DNA from: Hyphomicrobium_A sp963782555
Lineage (GTDB): Bacteria; Pseudomonadota; Alphaproteobacteria; Rhizobiales; Hyphomicrobiaceae
NCBI GenBank assembly: GCA_963782555.1
Contig: CAWAKB010000005.1
Location: forward strand, 1 to 64,000
Direction of reading: 5' to 3'
DNA length: 64,000 nucleotides
The translations under genes and the position numbers were made by a program. This document shows positions 26,745-34,831 of this stretch, piece after piece; the stretch's first letter is position 1, and every line of letters starts with the position of its first letter. Below the pieces are notes generated by a model. The model ran no database searches, had not been told where the DNA came from, and saw nothing but the letters and a program-made list of their open reading frames with translations.

Positions 26745-27221
26745 TCACGACGCAACGGCTTCCTTTTTGTGGTCCTTGTCGTACCACGGCGCCCAGAGCA
26801 CGCGGTTCACCTCGAGGTAGCTCTTGAGGCTGGAGAGCACGAGCGGCCAGCCGTTGCTGATTGAGGGGAACACCTTGCTATCCTCGGCGAAGTCGTCGTG
26901 GGTTACGGTGAGCTTGACCTGGTCCTTCTGCGGCTCGAGATCGAACACCACGCGCGAGGCTTTTCCGCTGCCGTTGAACGGCTCGTGCATCGACCGGAAC
27001 GTGTAGGAGAGCCGCCGCGGCGGATCGTTTTCCAGGATCTTGCCCTCTACGATCAGCTTGCCCTCGCGGTGAAACTCGATCGGCGAGCCGACCTTCCAGT
27101 CCGAAGTTGCGGCATTGCCGAACCAGAATTTGCCAGTGGTTTCGGCCGAGGTCAGCGCCTCGAAGATCTTGTCCGGCGTCGACGCGATGTAGGTGACGTA
27201 GACGAAAACGGGCTTCCTCAT
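26745..27221 (-). CDS. SRPBCC/AHSA1 domain protein, copy 1
   Basis: A 158-residue START-like protein from ATG 27221, with GAGGAGAGAGAACCG upstream. It shows YVTYIASTPDKIFEALTSAE, KFWFGNAATSDWKVGSPIEF, LENDPPRRLSYTF and SNGWPLVLSSLKSYLE, parallel to the paralogue at 26194-26643. The last 25 residues (VLWAPWYDKDHKKEAVAS) are specific to this copy. It follows the ArsR gene by 20 bases and is likely co-transcribed and controlled by it. Confidence 0.88.
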   Translation of the reverse strand: MRKPVFVYVTYIASTPDKIFEALTSAETTGKFWFGNAATSDWKVGSPIEFHREGKLIVEGKILENDPPRRLSYTFRSMHEPFNGSGKASRVVFDLEPQKDQVKLTVTHDDFAEDSKVFPSISNGWPLVLSSLKSYLEVNRVLWAPWYDKDHKKEAVAS

Positions 27222-27241
27222 CGGTTCTCTCTCCTCACCGC

Positions 27242-27556
27242 TCACTCCGACTCCAATGCCTTCTTCATTTCGCTCAGGGCCTGAAGGCGATGGTGCTCGA
27301 ACTTGTTAATCCAGCGCTCGGCGACATCGTTGATCGGCACCGGATTGATGAAATGCAGCTTCTCGCGGCCGTGGCGCTTGATCGATACGAGGTTCGCGTC
27401 CTCGAGAATTGAAAGATGCTTGGTCACCGCCTGCCGCGTCATCTCCAAGCCCCGACATAGCTCGCCGAGCGTCTGTCCGTTCTTGCGATGCAGCCGGTCC
27501 AGCAACTTTCGGCGGCTTGCGTCCGCCAGTGCCCGGAAAACTGCGTCGTCGCTCAT
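27242..27556 (-). CDS. ArsR-family transcriptional regulator
   Basis: A 104-residue winged-helix regulator from ATG 27556 (an alternative at 27571). It has the ArsR fold MSDDAVFRALADASRRKLLD, the recognition helix LCRGLEMTRQAVTKHLSILE, the wing VSIKRHGREKLHFINP and a C-terminal helix INDVAERWINKFEHHRL. No CxC metal site is present, so it is of the SRPBCC-linked, non-metal type. It heads the two-SRPBCC operon and is divergent from the DoxX gene; the 120-base gap probably holds its operator. Confidence 0.9.
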   Translation of the reverse strand: MSDDAVFRALADASRRKLLDRLHRKNGQTLGELCRGLEMTRQAVTKHLSILEDANLVSIKRHGREKLHFINPVPINDVAERWINKFEHHRLQALSEMKKALESE

Positions 27557-27675
27557 TCCCCTAATAGGCAACCATTTGATTGCCTGTCAAGGAGGTTGGT
27601 TCGCTGGGCGTAACGGTACGGGTCGCCGGTGCGTATCTGGCGGGGAACACCGCGCATGCTCACGGGAGAGCCCTC

Positions 27676-28131
27676 ATGAAATTCCTCATCGATTTTCTCA
27701 TCAACGGGCCTGAGCGCCTTTCGGCCTATTTCGCCTGGCTGCCGCCGCTGTTTGCCCGCCTCGTCGTCGGCTGGGTCTTCATGTGGTCGGGCTGGGAGAA
27801 GCTCAATGCGCTCGACCGCATCACCGGCGCCTTCGTCTCGTGGGGCATTCCGTTCCCGCACATCCTCACCCCGCTCGTCTCTGGCGTGGAGTTCATCGGC
27901 GGGCTGCTGCTCCTCCTCGGCCTCTTCACGCGCATCGCCGCGGTGCCGCTCGTGATCGTCATGATCGTCGCCGTGATCAGCGCCAAATGGGGCGACGTCA
28001 ACTCGCTCGAGACGCTGCTCGGCTTCGAGGAGCTTGCCTATATGGCGCTGTTCGGTTGGCTGGCCGTGGCCGGCCCGGGCCCCGTCTCGCTCGATCGGCT
28101 GTTGCAGCACTGGCGTGCACGCCAAGCCTGA
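27676..28131 (+). CDS. DoxX-family membrane protein
   Basis: A 151-residue protein with four hydrophobic segments. The DoxX signature is LFARLVVGWVFMWSGWEKLN, VEFIGGLLLLLGLFTRIAAV and a final helix before VSLDRLLQHWRAR. DoxX-like proteins are small membrane subunits linked to quinone or thiosulfate redox systems in some organisms; here no partner is adjacent. The start ATG 27676 is preceded by GGGAGAGCCCTC. The longer frame from 27580 overlaps the ArsR promoter region and lacks support. Confidence 0.85.
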   Translation: MKFLIDFLINGPERLSAYFAWLPPLFARLVVGWVFMWSGWEKLNALDRITGAFVSWGIPFPHILTPLVSGVEFIGGLLLLLGLFTRIAAVPLVIVMIVAVISAKWGDVNSLETLLGFEELAYMALFGWLAVAGPGPVSLDRLLQHWRARQA

Positions 28132-28137
28132 CGCCCG

Positions 28138-28168
28138 AAAAAAAAAGCCCCGCGGGGGAGCGGGGCTT
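28138..28168 (-). terminator. rho-independent terminator reading leftward
   Basis: AAGCCCCGC and GCGGGGCTT pair around GGGGGA, with nine A bases on the left, which become a U-tract for minus-strand transcripts. It lies right after the DoxX stop, so it blocks leftward transcription from beyond 28.5 kb and may also help end the DoxX transcript. Confidence 0.8.
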
Positions 28169-28350
28169 GAGGTGCGGGAGTGGAGGCAGTGGAGTGGGTG
28201 CAAGCGGCAAGTGCAGGAGGCAGTTGAATTCGATGGGGCGACTATGGGGCAGCGCGGGCTGCCCCGCTGTTCCATGCGGCACAGGGAGGCAAAAAATCGA
28301 GAAGGACTTTTGTCCCCTCTCGCGCCGCCCATAGCGGCCAAATGAAAAAT

Positions 28351-28376
28351 GCCCCCCAGCCCAAAGGCTGGAGGGC
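28351..28376 (-). terminator. rho-independent terminator for the 28544-28837 gene
   Basis: GCCCCCCAGCC and GGCTGGAGGGC pair around CAAA, followed on the minus strand by ATTTTTCATTT. It is about 170 bases downstream of the Ala-rich exported protein gene. The whole stretch 28132-28543 has no gene beyond these two terminators. Confidence 0.82.
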
Positions 28377-28543
28377 AAGTCGCCGGCCGGGGTCCCGGGG
28401 GGACGGGATGGGGGGACGAGGAGGCGTCCGGCCGGAAGCTGAAATCCAGGGGTGGTGCGTGTCTCCTGTGTTGCGATCGTTAACGTGGTTGATCCTTGTC
28501 TAAGGCTTTGCAGACAAGCGCGCTGTTCCCCAGGGAACAGGTC

Positions 28544-28837
28544 TCACTCGTCGTCGTCGAGAAGCGCGCTCGCGGCTGCAGCGGCGGCAGAGACCGCGTT
28601 GGTCTCCTCGTCGTCGCCCAGAAGCGCGCTGGCGGCCGCAGCGGCGGCCGACGCCGCATCCGTGTCCTCGTCGTCGCCGTAGCCGTAGATGTCGGAATCG
28701 TCGTGGAGGCCGCCGATGAGGTAGGAGCCAAAGTGGCCGTGCCCGAAGCCGCCGGCTTGGGCCGCCTGCGCGGCGCCGAGCGTGGCGAGGAGGGCCGTGG
28801 TGCCGGCGAGAAGCGTGAGCTTGAGTGTGGATGTCAT
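28544..28837 (-). CDS. exported Ala/Asp-rich small protein with an internal tandem repeat
   Basis: A 97-residue protein with a signal peptide (MTSTLKLTLLAGTTALLATL, ending AAQAAQA) and ATG 28837 preceded by AGGAGACGGAACC. After a Gly/His stretch (GGFGHGHFGSY), the mature part is nearly two repeats of a unit: DDEDTDAASAAAAAASALLG and DDEETNAVSAAAAAASALLD, ending DDDE. Acid clusters alternating with Ala-rich helices could bind cations or interact with the envelope; no family known. A leftward terminator follows. Confidence 0.7.
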   Translation of the reverse strand: MTSTLKLTLLAGTTALLATLGAAQAAQAGGFGHGHFGSYLIGGLHDDSDIYGYGDDEDTDAASAAAAAASALLGDDEETNAVSAAAAAASALLDDDE

Positions 28838-29190
28838 GGTTCCGTCTCCTGTCCAGAGAAAGACGCGCCGCTTAGCTGCGGCGCGTCTTGGGTGAGGCGG
28901 TCCCGTTTCAGGTTCGGCCGCGCTCGAGGAGACTAAGTAAAGTTACGGAGGCGCCGCCGCTGTTCCCGCGGGGACAGGGGGCCGGCCAGGGGGGCAAAGC
29001 CGCATTGGCTCCCCCCAAGTCCACGCAATCCTTGGATTCCCGACATCCTTTCAGATGGTTTTATGGCGGCGAGCTGTGGCCCCAGAGTGCCTACGCCCGA
29101 GTCTTTGGATGTGACCGCTTCCCTCCTTTCTGGGAAGCAACTAGTAAGGGAACGACACTTCGCACAGTATCCAGTCACCGAAGTCTGCCA
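28838..29190. other. divergent intergenic region
   Basis: This 350-base spacer lies between two divergent genes and must hold both promoters. The open frame running through it from 28888 is low-complexity and lacks a ribosome binding site. I see no clear operator or repeat. Confidence 0.5.
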
Positions 29191-30423
29191 ATGTCATCGT
29201 CTCGCGAAATCCCTATTGCGGCACGCGTATTTGTCTTTTTCGTTTACGCCTGCCTGGGTCTGTCATTCATCGCGACGACAGCAGTCCTTGCCTATGAATT
29301 CCGCGAGGCAGGTTGGCTGGACTTTGCCACGGCAGATAGCCACCTGTTCCTCTTCTTTCCGACACTGGGCATCGTTGCGCTCGTCGCCTTCTACTTGCCG
29401 TCCTGCGCGCTTGCCGATCTCTACTGGCGCCATGTCCCATACGGCAAGCTGCGGTTCGCCGCCGGCGCATTGGTAATCGCCGGCCTGTCCTATCTGATCG
29501 CTTTCAGTCTGCTGCAGAGCCCCAAACGATCCATGTGGGAGCTGGCGCCGGCAACGCTGCAAGCCGATAAAGGAGAGCCTGCCGGCTGCGCGGCCAGCGG
29601 CGTCTGCGATCGGCTCCCGGGCCTCGTCGCTTTGCGCAACATCCGTCAGGTGAGCCGGACGCACCTCGGGTTGGACAAATTCGTCCGCGACTGCGAGCAC
29701 GATACCTTGCTGGAGCTGACGCCGGGGTCTGAGAGCAAGCGCTTCTGCTTTGCCTCAACTCCCTTGTCGTCGTCGCCGCCGCCACTGCAATCGGATGCAG
29801 AGTGCTGCCGGGCTCAGGCGCGAATGAGTGACATGGTCAGCACGCAATTTGCCCATCCCGAGCAACGCTCGCTGACGGGCAAGGTGCACGCAGCACTTTT
29901 GCCGCTGAAGATCTTCTTCCTCCTCGTGCTGCTCGCCATCAGCATTCTGCTCGTCTCCCGCCACAAGGCCATGCAGGAGCACTATCATCAGATGATGCCG
30001 CGCATCGAGTACTCGGTGATCATCGGGACCGCGGCGGTCCTCTTCTTCCCCCTGATGTCGCAGGCCTTTGTGCAGTCGTCGGAAATCTTGTACGGGCTCG
30101 CTGGACGCGGGACGTTCAGCCTGATCATGCCGATTGTGAGCCTGGCGTTCGGGGCGTGGGCGCTGTTGATGGTCTTGTTCTTCTATCGTCGGCGCGACAA
30201 GGAGCTTGAAGCCTTCGGCAAAATGGGCAGCGCGGTCGCGGGCGCAATTGCCGTTCTCAAGTACAGCATCGTCACGGCCGTGTTCGTGCGCGTGCTCGGC
30301 TCCGGCGCCGACTTCTACACGCTTGCCGCGTTGGTCGTGGTGAGCTTGGTTGCCATCCTCGCGGTGTTGCGGCCTCCGACCGTGATCCGCGGCCGCCAGC
30401 AGCAAGAAACCGCAGCGGCCTAG
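29191..30423 (+). CDS. multi-pass membrane protein of unknown function
   Basis: A 410-residue protein from ATG 29191. Hydrophobic segments lie near residues 10-33, 45-70, 88-108, 228-248, 265-290, 305-330, 350-370 and 378-396. Between segments three and four is an exported or cytoplasmic domain of about 115 residues with paired cysteines (GCAASGVCDR, CEHD, RFCFAS, AECCRAQ), likely disulfide-bonded outside the membrane. No catalytic motif is seen and I do not recognise the family. No clear ribosome binding site; no operon. Confidence 0.65.
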   Translation: MSSSREIPIAARVFVFFVYACLGLSFIATTAVLAYEFREAGWLDFATADSHLFLFFPTLGIVALVAFYLPSCALADLYWRHVPYGKLRFAAGALVIAGLSYLIAFSLLQSPKRSMWELAPATLQADKGEPAGCAASGVCDRLPGLVALRNIRQVSRTHLGLDKFVRDCEHDTLLELTPGSESKRFCFASTPLSSSPPPLQSDAECCRAQARMSDMVSTQFAHPEQRSLTGKVHAALLPLKIFFLLVLLAISILLVSRHKAMQEHYHQMMPRIEYSVIIGTAAVLFFPLMSQAFVQSSEILYGLAGRGTFSLIMPIVSLAFGAWALLMVLFFYRRRDKELEAFGKMGSAVAGAIAVLKYSIVTAVFVRVLGSGADFYTLAALVVVSLVAILAVLRPPTVIRGRQQQETAAA

Positions 30424-30480
30424 CTCTGGGTGCGACCTTCTCCCGGTGATGCCGACAACATCGGCCCGGTTCTCGAGCGG

Positions 30481-31164
30481 TCAGCCAGGCGGGGGATCGG
30501 CCGTTGCGAGGATCGAGAGGATCATGTCGGCGCTGGCGTTGATCGGCAGCCGCGCGAAGTCGGCCTCGACCTCGAGCGCCCGCTCCAAGAGACGATGGAA
30601 CTCCTCGCGGTTGAGCTCGATGGTGCCGAACTGGCGCAAATGATCGGTGACGAACTGCGTGTCGAGCAGCTTGAAGCCGCCGTAGGCGAGGCGGGCGGCC
30701 AGATGCACGAGCGCGATCTTGGAAGCATCGCGCGCGTAACTGAACATGCTCTCGCCGAAGAAGGCGCCGTTGAGCGCCACGCCGTAGAGTCCGCCGACGA
30801 GCCGGTCGGCATCCCACACCTCCACGGTATGGCAATGGCCGAGATCAAACAGGTCGCAGTAGAGGCTGCGGATGCGCTCGTTGATCCAGGTGGAGCGTCG
30901 TCCGGGGCGCGAGGCGGCGCAGCCTTCGATCACGCCCTCGATGTCGGTGTCGATGCGCACGGCCAGCTCGGTGGCGCGCAGTGTGCGGGCGAGGCGACGC
31001 GGCACGTGCACGCCTTCGAGCGGAAGGATGCCGCGATGCTGCGGCTCGATCCAGTAGAGCGCCGGGTCGTCGGCACTCTCGGCCATGGGGAAGATGCCGC
31101 AGGTGTAGGCCTTGAGCAGCACCTGCGGCGTGATCTCTATGACGATGTCGTCGCGCGAGGCCAT
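30481..31164 (-). CDS. aat: leucyl/phenylalanyl-tRNA-protein transferase
   Basis: A 227-residue canonical Aat, which moves Leu or Phe from tRNA to proteins with N-terminal Lys or Arg and so marks them for ClpS/ClpAP (N-degron pathway). Family sequence: LLKAYTCGIFPMAESADDPA, GILPLEGVHVPRRLARTL, STWINERIRSLYCDLFDLGH, HTVEVWDADRLVGGLYGVAL, AFFGESMFSYARDASKIALV and KLLDTQFVTDHLRQFG. It lies 110 bases after accC on the same strand, as in many Hyphomicrobiales, and probably ends that operon. A divergent paralogue is at 18520-19377. Confidence 0.93.
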   Translation of the reverse strand: MASRDDIVIEITPQVLLKAYTCGIFPMAESADDPALYWIEPQHRGILPLEGVHVPRRLARTLRATELAVRIDTDIEGVIEGCAASRPGRRSTWINERIRSLYCDLFDLGHCHTVEVWDADRLVGGLYGVALNGAFFGESMFSYARDASKIALVHLAARLAYGGFKLLDTQFVTDHLRQFGTIELNREEFHRLLERALEVEADFARLPINASADMILSILATADPPPG

Positions 31165-31273
31165 GTGGTCCAGCGGCTCCAGCCTTTCGCCCCTGCCCCA
31201 AGGGGCCGTTCTCCTCGACGTCTAGAGTGTGAATTTACGAAAGAATCGTCAATCACCCGTAGCCAGGGCCAAA

Positions 31274-32614
31274 CTATGGCTTGGCCAGGTATTTTTCGAG
31301 CCAATGGATGTCATAGAGCCCGTTGGCAATATCGGGTTGACGGATCAATTCGTTAAAGAGCGGTATCGTGGTCTCGATCCCGTCGATGACGAACTCCGAC
31401 AGCGCCCGGCGCAGCCGCATTAAGCACTCGTTGCGGGTTTTTCCGTGCACGATCAGCTTGCCGATGAGGCTGTCGTAGTAGGGCGGGATGCGGTAGCCCT
31501 GGTAGACGCCTGAATCCACGCGCACGCCCAAGCCCCCCGGCGGGTGCCAGTAGCTGATCTGGCCGGGCGAGGGGCGGAAATTGCGCGGGTTCTCGGCGTT
31601 GATGCGGCACTCGATCGCATGGCCGGAGAAGGTGATGTCCTTCTGGCGGTGCACCAGCTGGGCGCCCGAGGCGACGTGGATCTGCTCGAGCACCAGATCG
31701 ATGCCGGTGATCGCCTCGGTGACGGGGTGCTCCACCTGCAGCCGAGTGTTCATCTCGATGAAGAAGAACTCGCCGTCCTCGAACAGAAACTCGACCGTGC
31801 CGGCGCCGCGGTACTTGATCTCGCGCATAGCGGCAGCGCAGGTCTCGCCAATCTTGGCGCGGGCTGCCGCGTTGAGCGCCGGCGAGGGCGCCTCTTCCCA
31901 GAGCTTCTGATGGCGGCGCTGCAGCGAGCAGTCGCGCTCGCCCAGGTGGATGGCGTTGCCCTGGCCGTCGCCGAACACCTGCACCTCGATGTGGCGCGGG
32001 GTGGTCAGGTACTTCTCGATGTAGACGGAATCGTTGCCGAAGGCGGCCTTTGCCTCCGACCGGGCCGTCGACAGCGCGAGGCCAAGATCGGCGGCCGTAT
32101 GCGCCACCTTCATGCCGCGGCCGCCGCCCCCCGCGGTCGCCTTGATGAGCACGGGAAAGCCCATCGCCTTGGCGACCTTCATGGCTTCCGGCTCGCTCGT
32201 CACAGCGCCGTCCGATCCGGGCACCACGGGAATGCCGAGGCGCTTGGCCGTCTCCTTGGCGGCAATCTTGTCGCCCATGATGCGGATGTGCTCGGAGGTC
32301 GGCCCGATGAAGGTGATCTGGTGCTCCTCCAAGATCTCGGCGAAGCGGGCGTTCTCCGACAGGAAGCCGTAGCCGGGATGCACGGCGTCGGCGCCGGTGA
32401 TCTCGCAGGCGGCGAGCAGGCGCGGGATGTTGAGATAGCTTTCGGCGGCGGGCGGCGGTCCGATGCACACGCTCTCGTCGGCGAGGCGCACGTGCATGGC
32501 GTCGGCGTCGGCGGTGGAGTGCACGGCCACGGTAGCGATGCCGAGCTCCTTGCACGCGCGCTGGACGCGCAGTGCAATCTCACCCCGGTTGGCAATCAGG
32601 ACCTTGTCGAACAT
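31274..32614 (-). CDS. accC: acetyl-CoA carboxylase, biotin carboxylase subunit
   Basis: A 446-residue ATP-grasp enzyme that carboxylates the biotin of AccB with bicarbonate and ATP, the first half-reaction of malonyl-CoA synthesis. Motifs: MFDKVLIANRGEIALRVQRA, HPGYGFLSENARFAE, the Gly-rich ATP loop ATAGGGGRGMKV, LGERDCSLQRRHQKL and FIEMNTRLQVEHPVTEAITG with the catalytic Glu and Asn region. Full length. It follows accB by 98 bases, a gap filled by a long imperfect inverted repeat. Confidence 0.97.
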   Translation of the reverse strand: MFDKVLIANRGEIALRVQRACKELGIATVAVHSTADADAMHVRLADESVCIGPPPAAESYLNIPRLLAACEITGADAVHPGYGFLSENARFAEILEEHQITFIGPTSEHIRIMGDKIAAKETAKRLGIPVVPGSDGAVTSEPEAMKVAKAMGFPVLIKATAGGGGRGMKVAHTAADLGLALSTARSEAKAAFGNDSVYIEKYLTTPRHIEVQVFGDGQGNAIHLGERDCSLQRRHQKLWEEAPSPALNAAARAKIGETCAAAMREIKYRGAGTVEFLFEDGEFFFIEMNTRLQVEHPVTEAITGIDLVLEQIHVASGAQLVHRQKDITFSGHAIECRINAENPRNFRPSPGQISYWHPPGGLGVRVDSGVYQGYRIPPYYDSLIGKLIVHGKTRNECLMRLRRALSEFVIDGIETTIPLFNELIRQPDIANGLYDIHWLEKYLAKP

Positions 32615-32624
32615 TATTTGGTTA

Positions 32625-32705
32625 GGCAGTGGGCAGTAGGCAGTAGGCAGTCGTGAATGGATCGGTCGACGATCTCGACTGCCTGCTGCCTACTGCCGAC
32701 TGCCC
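32625..32705. repeat. imperfect inverted repeat between accB and accC
   Basis: The left arm (32625-32653) is made of GGCAGT(A/G)-type heptamers ending GGCAGTCG. The right arm (32676-32705) is its near complement, starting CGACTGCC. About 26 of 29 bases pair around a 22-base loop. It fills almost the whole accB-accC gap, so an RNA hairpin would form between the two coding regions and could tune relative expression or mRNA stability. Confidence 0.8.
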
Positions 32706-32712
32706 TACTCCT

Positions 32713-33207
32713 TTATTCGATGATGACGAGCGGCTCGCCGAACTCCACCGGCTGGCCGTTCTCGATCAGGATCATCGTGACTTTGCCCGCATGGGGGGCG
32801 GGGATCTGGTTCATGGTCTTCATGGCCTCGATGATGAACAGGGTGTCGCCCTGATTGACGCGGGCGCCGACCTCGATGAAGGCGGGCGCGCCGGGCTCGG
32901 GCGAGCGATAGGCCGTGCCGACCATGGGAGACTTGACGACGCCGGGATGCTTGGCGGGGTCGCTGGCAACGGCCTTTGCCGGCGCGCCGCCGCCGCTCGG
33001 CGCGGCGGATGCAGGCGCAGCAGCGACCGCCGACTGAATGGTGACGTTGCGCGCCACGCGGATCTTGAGCCCGCTCTTCTCGATCTCGATCTCGGTCAAG
33101 CCGGTCTCGTTCAAGAGATCGGCGAGCTCGCGGATCAGCTGCTGCTCAGAGCCCGACGCCTCGTCTTGATCCTTGCCACGATCCTTATCGTGATCCTGGG
33201 CCGTCAT
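32713..33207 (-). CDS. accB: biotin carboxyl carrier protein of acetyl-CoA carboxylase
   Basis: A 164-residue BCCP. The N-terminal part (ELADLLNETGLTEIEIEKSG) is followed by an Ala/Pro linker and the biotinyl domain, with the thumb-like AYRSPEPGAPAFIEVG and the biotinylated Lys in FIIEAMKTMNQIPA (about residue 129). The start at ATG 33207 lies after a basic upstream frame that is not coding. It sits between aroQ and accC on the same strand, the usual alphaproteobacterial order, and is probably co-transcribed with both. Confidence 0.95.
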   Translation of the reverse strand: MTAQDHDKDRGKDQDEASGSEQQLIRELADLLNETGLTEIEIEKSGLKIRVARNVTIQSAVAAAPASAAPSGGGAPAKAVASDPAKHPGVVKSPMVGTAYRSPEPGAPAFIEVGARVNQGDTLFIIEAMKTMNQIPAPHAGKVTMILIENGQPVEFGEPLVIIE

Positions 33208-33256
33208 GCTTCGTTGTTCCTTTTTGTGCGGCCTTCCCGCCGGCCGCTTGGCGCCC

Positions 33257-33710
33257 TTAGCCACGGCTCTTTGATGCCAGCATCTCGGCCATGGCCTCGA
33301 GCGCAAGCTCGTAGCCCTTGGGCCCGAGCCCGCAGATGACGCCCTTGGCCATGAGCGAGACATAGGAATGCCGCCGGTAGTCCTCGCGGCTGAAGATGTT
33401 GGACAGATGCACCTCGATCACCGGCAGCTCGGCGGCTTGCAGGGCATCGAGAATGGCGATCGAGGTGTGCGAGTAGGCGCCGGCGTTGACGATGATGCCT
33501 TGTGCCTTCTCGCGCGCCTCTTAAATCCAGGTGACGAGCTCGCCTTCGTCGTTCGATTGGCGAAAGTCGATCGAGAGCCCTACGGCCTTGGCGCGCGCTT
33601 GCGCCAGCTTCGCCACGTCCTCCAGCGAGTTCGCGTCCATAGACGGCGGGCTCGCGCAGTCCCAGCATGTTGAGGTTGGGTCCGTTGAGGACGTAGATCG
33701 GCTTGGCCAT
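33257..33710 (-). pseudogene. aroQ: type II 3-dehydroquinate dehydratase with a frameshift and a stop codon
   Basis: AroQ dehydrates 3-dehydroquinate in the shikimate pathway. The start MAKPIYVLNGPNLNMLGLRE (catalytic Tyr in PAVYGRE) is read from ATG 33710. The frame then breaks near 33630-33640, and LEDVAKLAQARAKAVGLSID runs on in another frame. At 33521-33523 this frame has TAA where a Gln codon is expected after GELVTWI. The rest is well kept in the same frame: KAQGIIVNAGAY, IEVHLSNIFSREDYRRHSYV and GLGPKGYELALEAMAEML. Two independent lesions argue for a real pseudogene or poor sequence; the pathway normally needs this enzyme, so another copy might exist elsewhere. Confidence 0.88.
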
Positions 33711-33891
33711 GATTTCCTTGATGCCGCCCGGTAGAAAGCGGGCACGAGGATGGCCCAGGACGGTCAGCGCCCACCCATCTACCAGCTTTTCCGCACCTGC
33801 GAAAGACCGGCCGGCGCCCACGAATGCGGCGTCGGCCGGCGCGATACGTGCTACCGGCAACCCGTTGGCAGAAGCCAGAAAGACGCAAACC

Positions 33892-34767
33892 TCAGCAGTA
33901 GGAGCAGCCCTTCTTGCGCAGCTCCTGCACGTCTTTGGACAGCTGCTGGTAGAGGTCGTCGGGGGCCCCGGCAATGGCGCGGTCGCCGATCAGGAAGTGC
34001 GGCGTGCCGTTGACGCCCATCTTCTTGGCCAGGGCCTCGTCGCTGGTGATCTCCTCCTTCACCTCAGGCGAGGCCATGTCCGCTTTGAGCTTGTCCATGT
34101 CGAGGCCCAGCTTTTCTGCAACGCGCAGGGCGCTGGCCTCGTCCATGTGGCCCTTGGCGCCGAGCATGGCTTGGTGGATCTCCCAGTACTTGCCCTGCTT
34201 CTTGGCGGCGAGCGCCACGTGCGCGGCTTCCTCCGATCCCTTGGAGAGGATCGGCAGCTCCTTGAAGACGACGCGCACCTTGGGATCGGTCTCAACGAGC
34301 TTCTTGACGTCGGGCAGGCCGCGCTTGCAGTAGCCGCAGTTGTAGTCGAAGAACTCCACCACGGTGATGTCGCCGTCCGGGTTGCCGGCGACGGAGGCGT
34401 GAGGCTGACGATAGATCTCGCTGGCGTTGTCGGCGATGGCGACCTTCAGCTTCTCAGCCTGGTCCTTCTCCATCTTCTCCTCGAGTGCATTCTGCACGTC
34501 GAGGAAGATCTCAGGATTGGCGACGAGGTAGCTCTTGATGATGCTCTCGATCTGCTTCTTCTGATCGGGCGTGAAGGCCACGGACTGGGCGGCCGTGGCT
34601 GCCACCGTCTCGGCCGGCACCGTGCTGGCGGCGGCGGTCGTCTCCGCCTCGGCGACCGGTGTCGTGACGGCGGACCTGCCGATAAACACCAGCAGGGCGA
34701 GAACGGCGATCGCCGGTATGGCGAGCCAGACCGTCTTGCGTGCGAAGGGGCGGGAGTCAGAGGACAT
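33892..34767 (-). CDS. DsbA-family thioredoxin-fold thiol oxidoreductase
   Basis: A 291-residue protein anchored by one N-terminal membrane segment (VWLAIPAIAVLALLVFIG), with the rest in the periplasm. An N-terminal helical region (FTPDQKKQIESIIKSYLVAN) resembles the dimerising part of Com1/ScsC/BdbD-like proteins. The thioredoxin fold has the active site FFDYNCGYCKRG (CGYC) and the cis-Pro loop NGTPHF. The C-terminus ends KKGCSYC, an additional CxxC of unusual position. It should oxidise or isomerise disulfides of exported proteins, perhaps with the M48 protease gene just upstream (65 bases). Confidence 0.9.
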   Translation of the reverse strand: MSSDSRPFARKTVWLAIPAIAVLALLVFIGRSAVTTPVAEAETTAAASTVPAETVAATAAQSVAFTPDQKKQIESIIKSYLVANPEIFLDVQNALEEKMEKDQAEKLKVAIADNASEIYRQPHASVAGNPDGDITVVEFFDYNCGYCKRGLPDVKKLVETDPKVRVVFKELPILSKGSEEAAHVALAAKKQGKYWEIHQAMLGAKGHMDEASALRVAEKLGLDMDKLKADMASPEVKEEITSDEALAKKMGVNGTPHFLIGDRAIAGAPDDLYQQLSKDVQELRKKGCSYC

Positions 34768-34831
34768 TGACGGGGCCTTTTGTTGTGGGGGTTGGCGGTG
34801 GCAATAGCAAAAATGCGTTGCCAAATGCAAA

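Noticed and set aside
28138..28376. The two strong hairpins after DoxX as a riboswitch
   Set aside because: Each is a simple stem with a T-run on the minus strand, fitting terminators; no conserved aptamer is visible.
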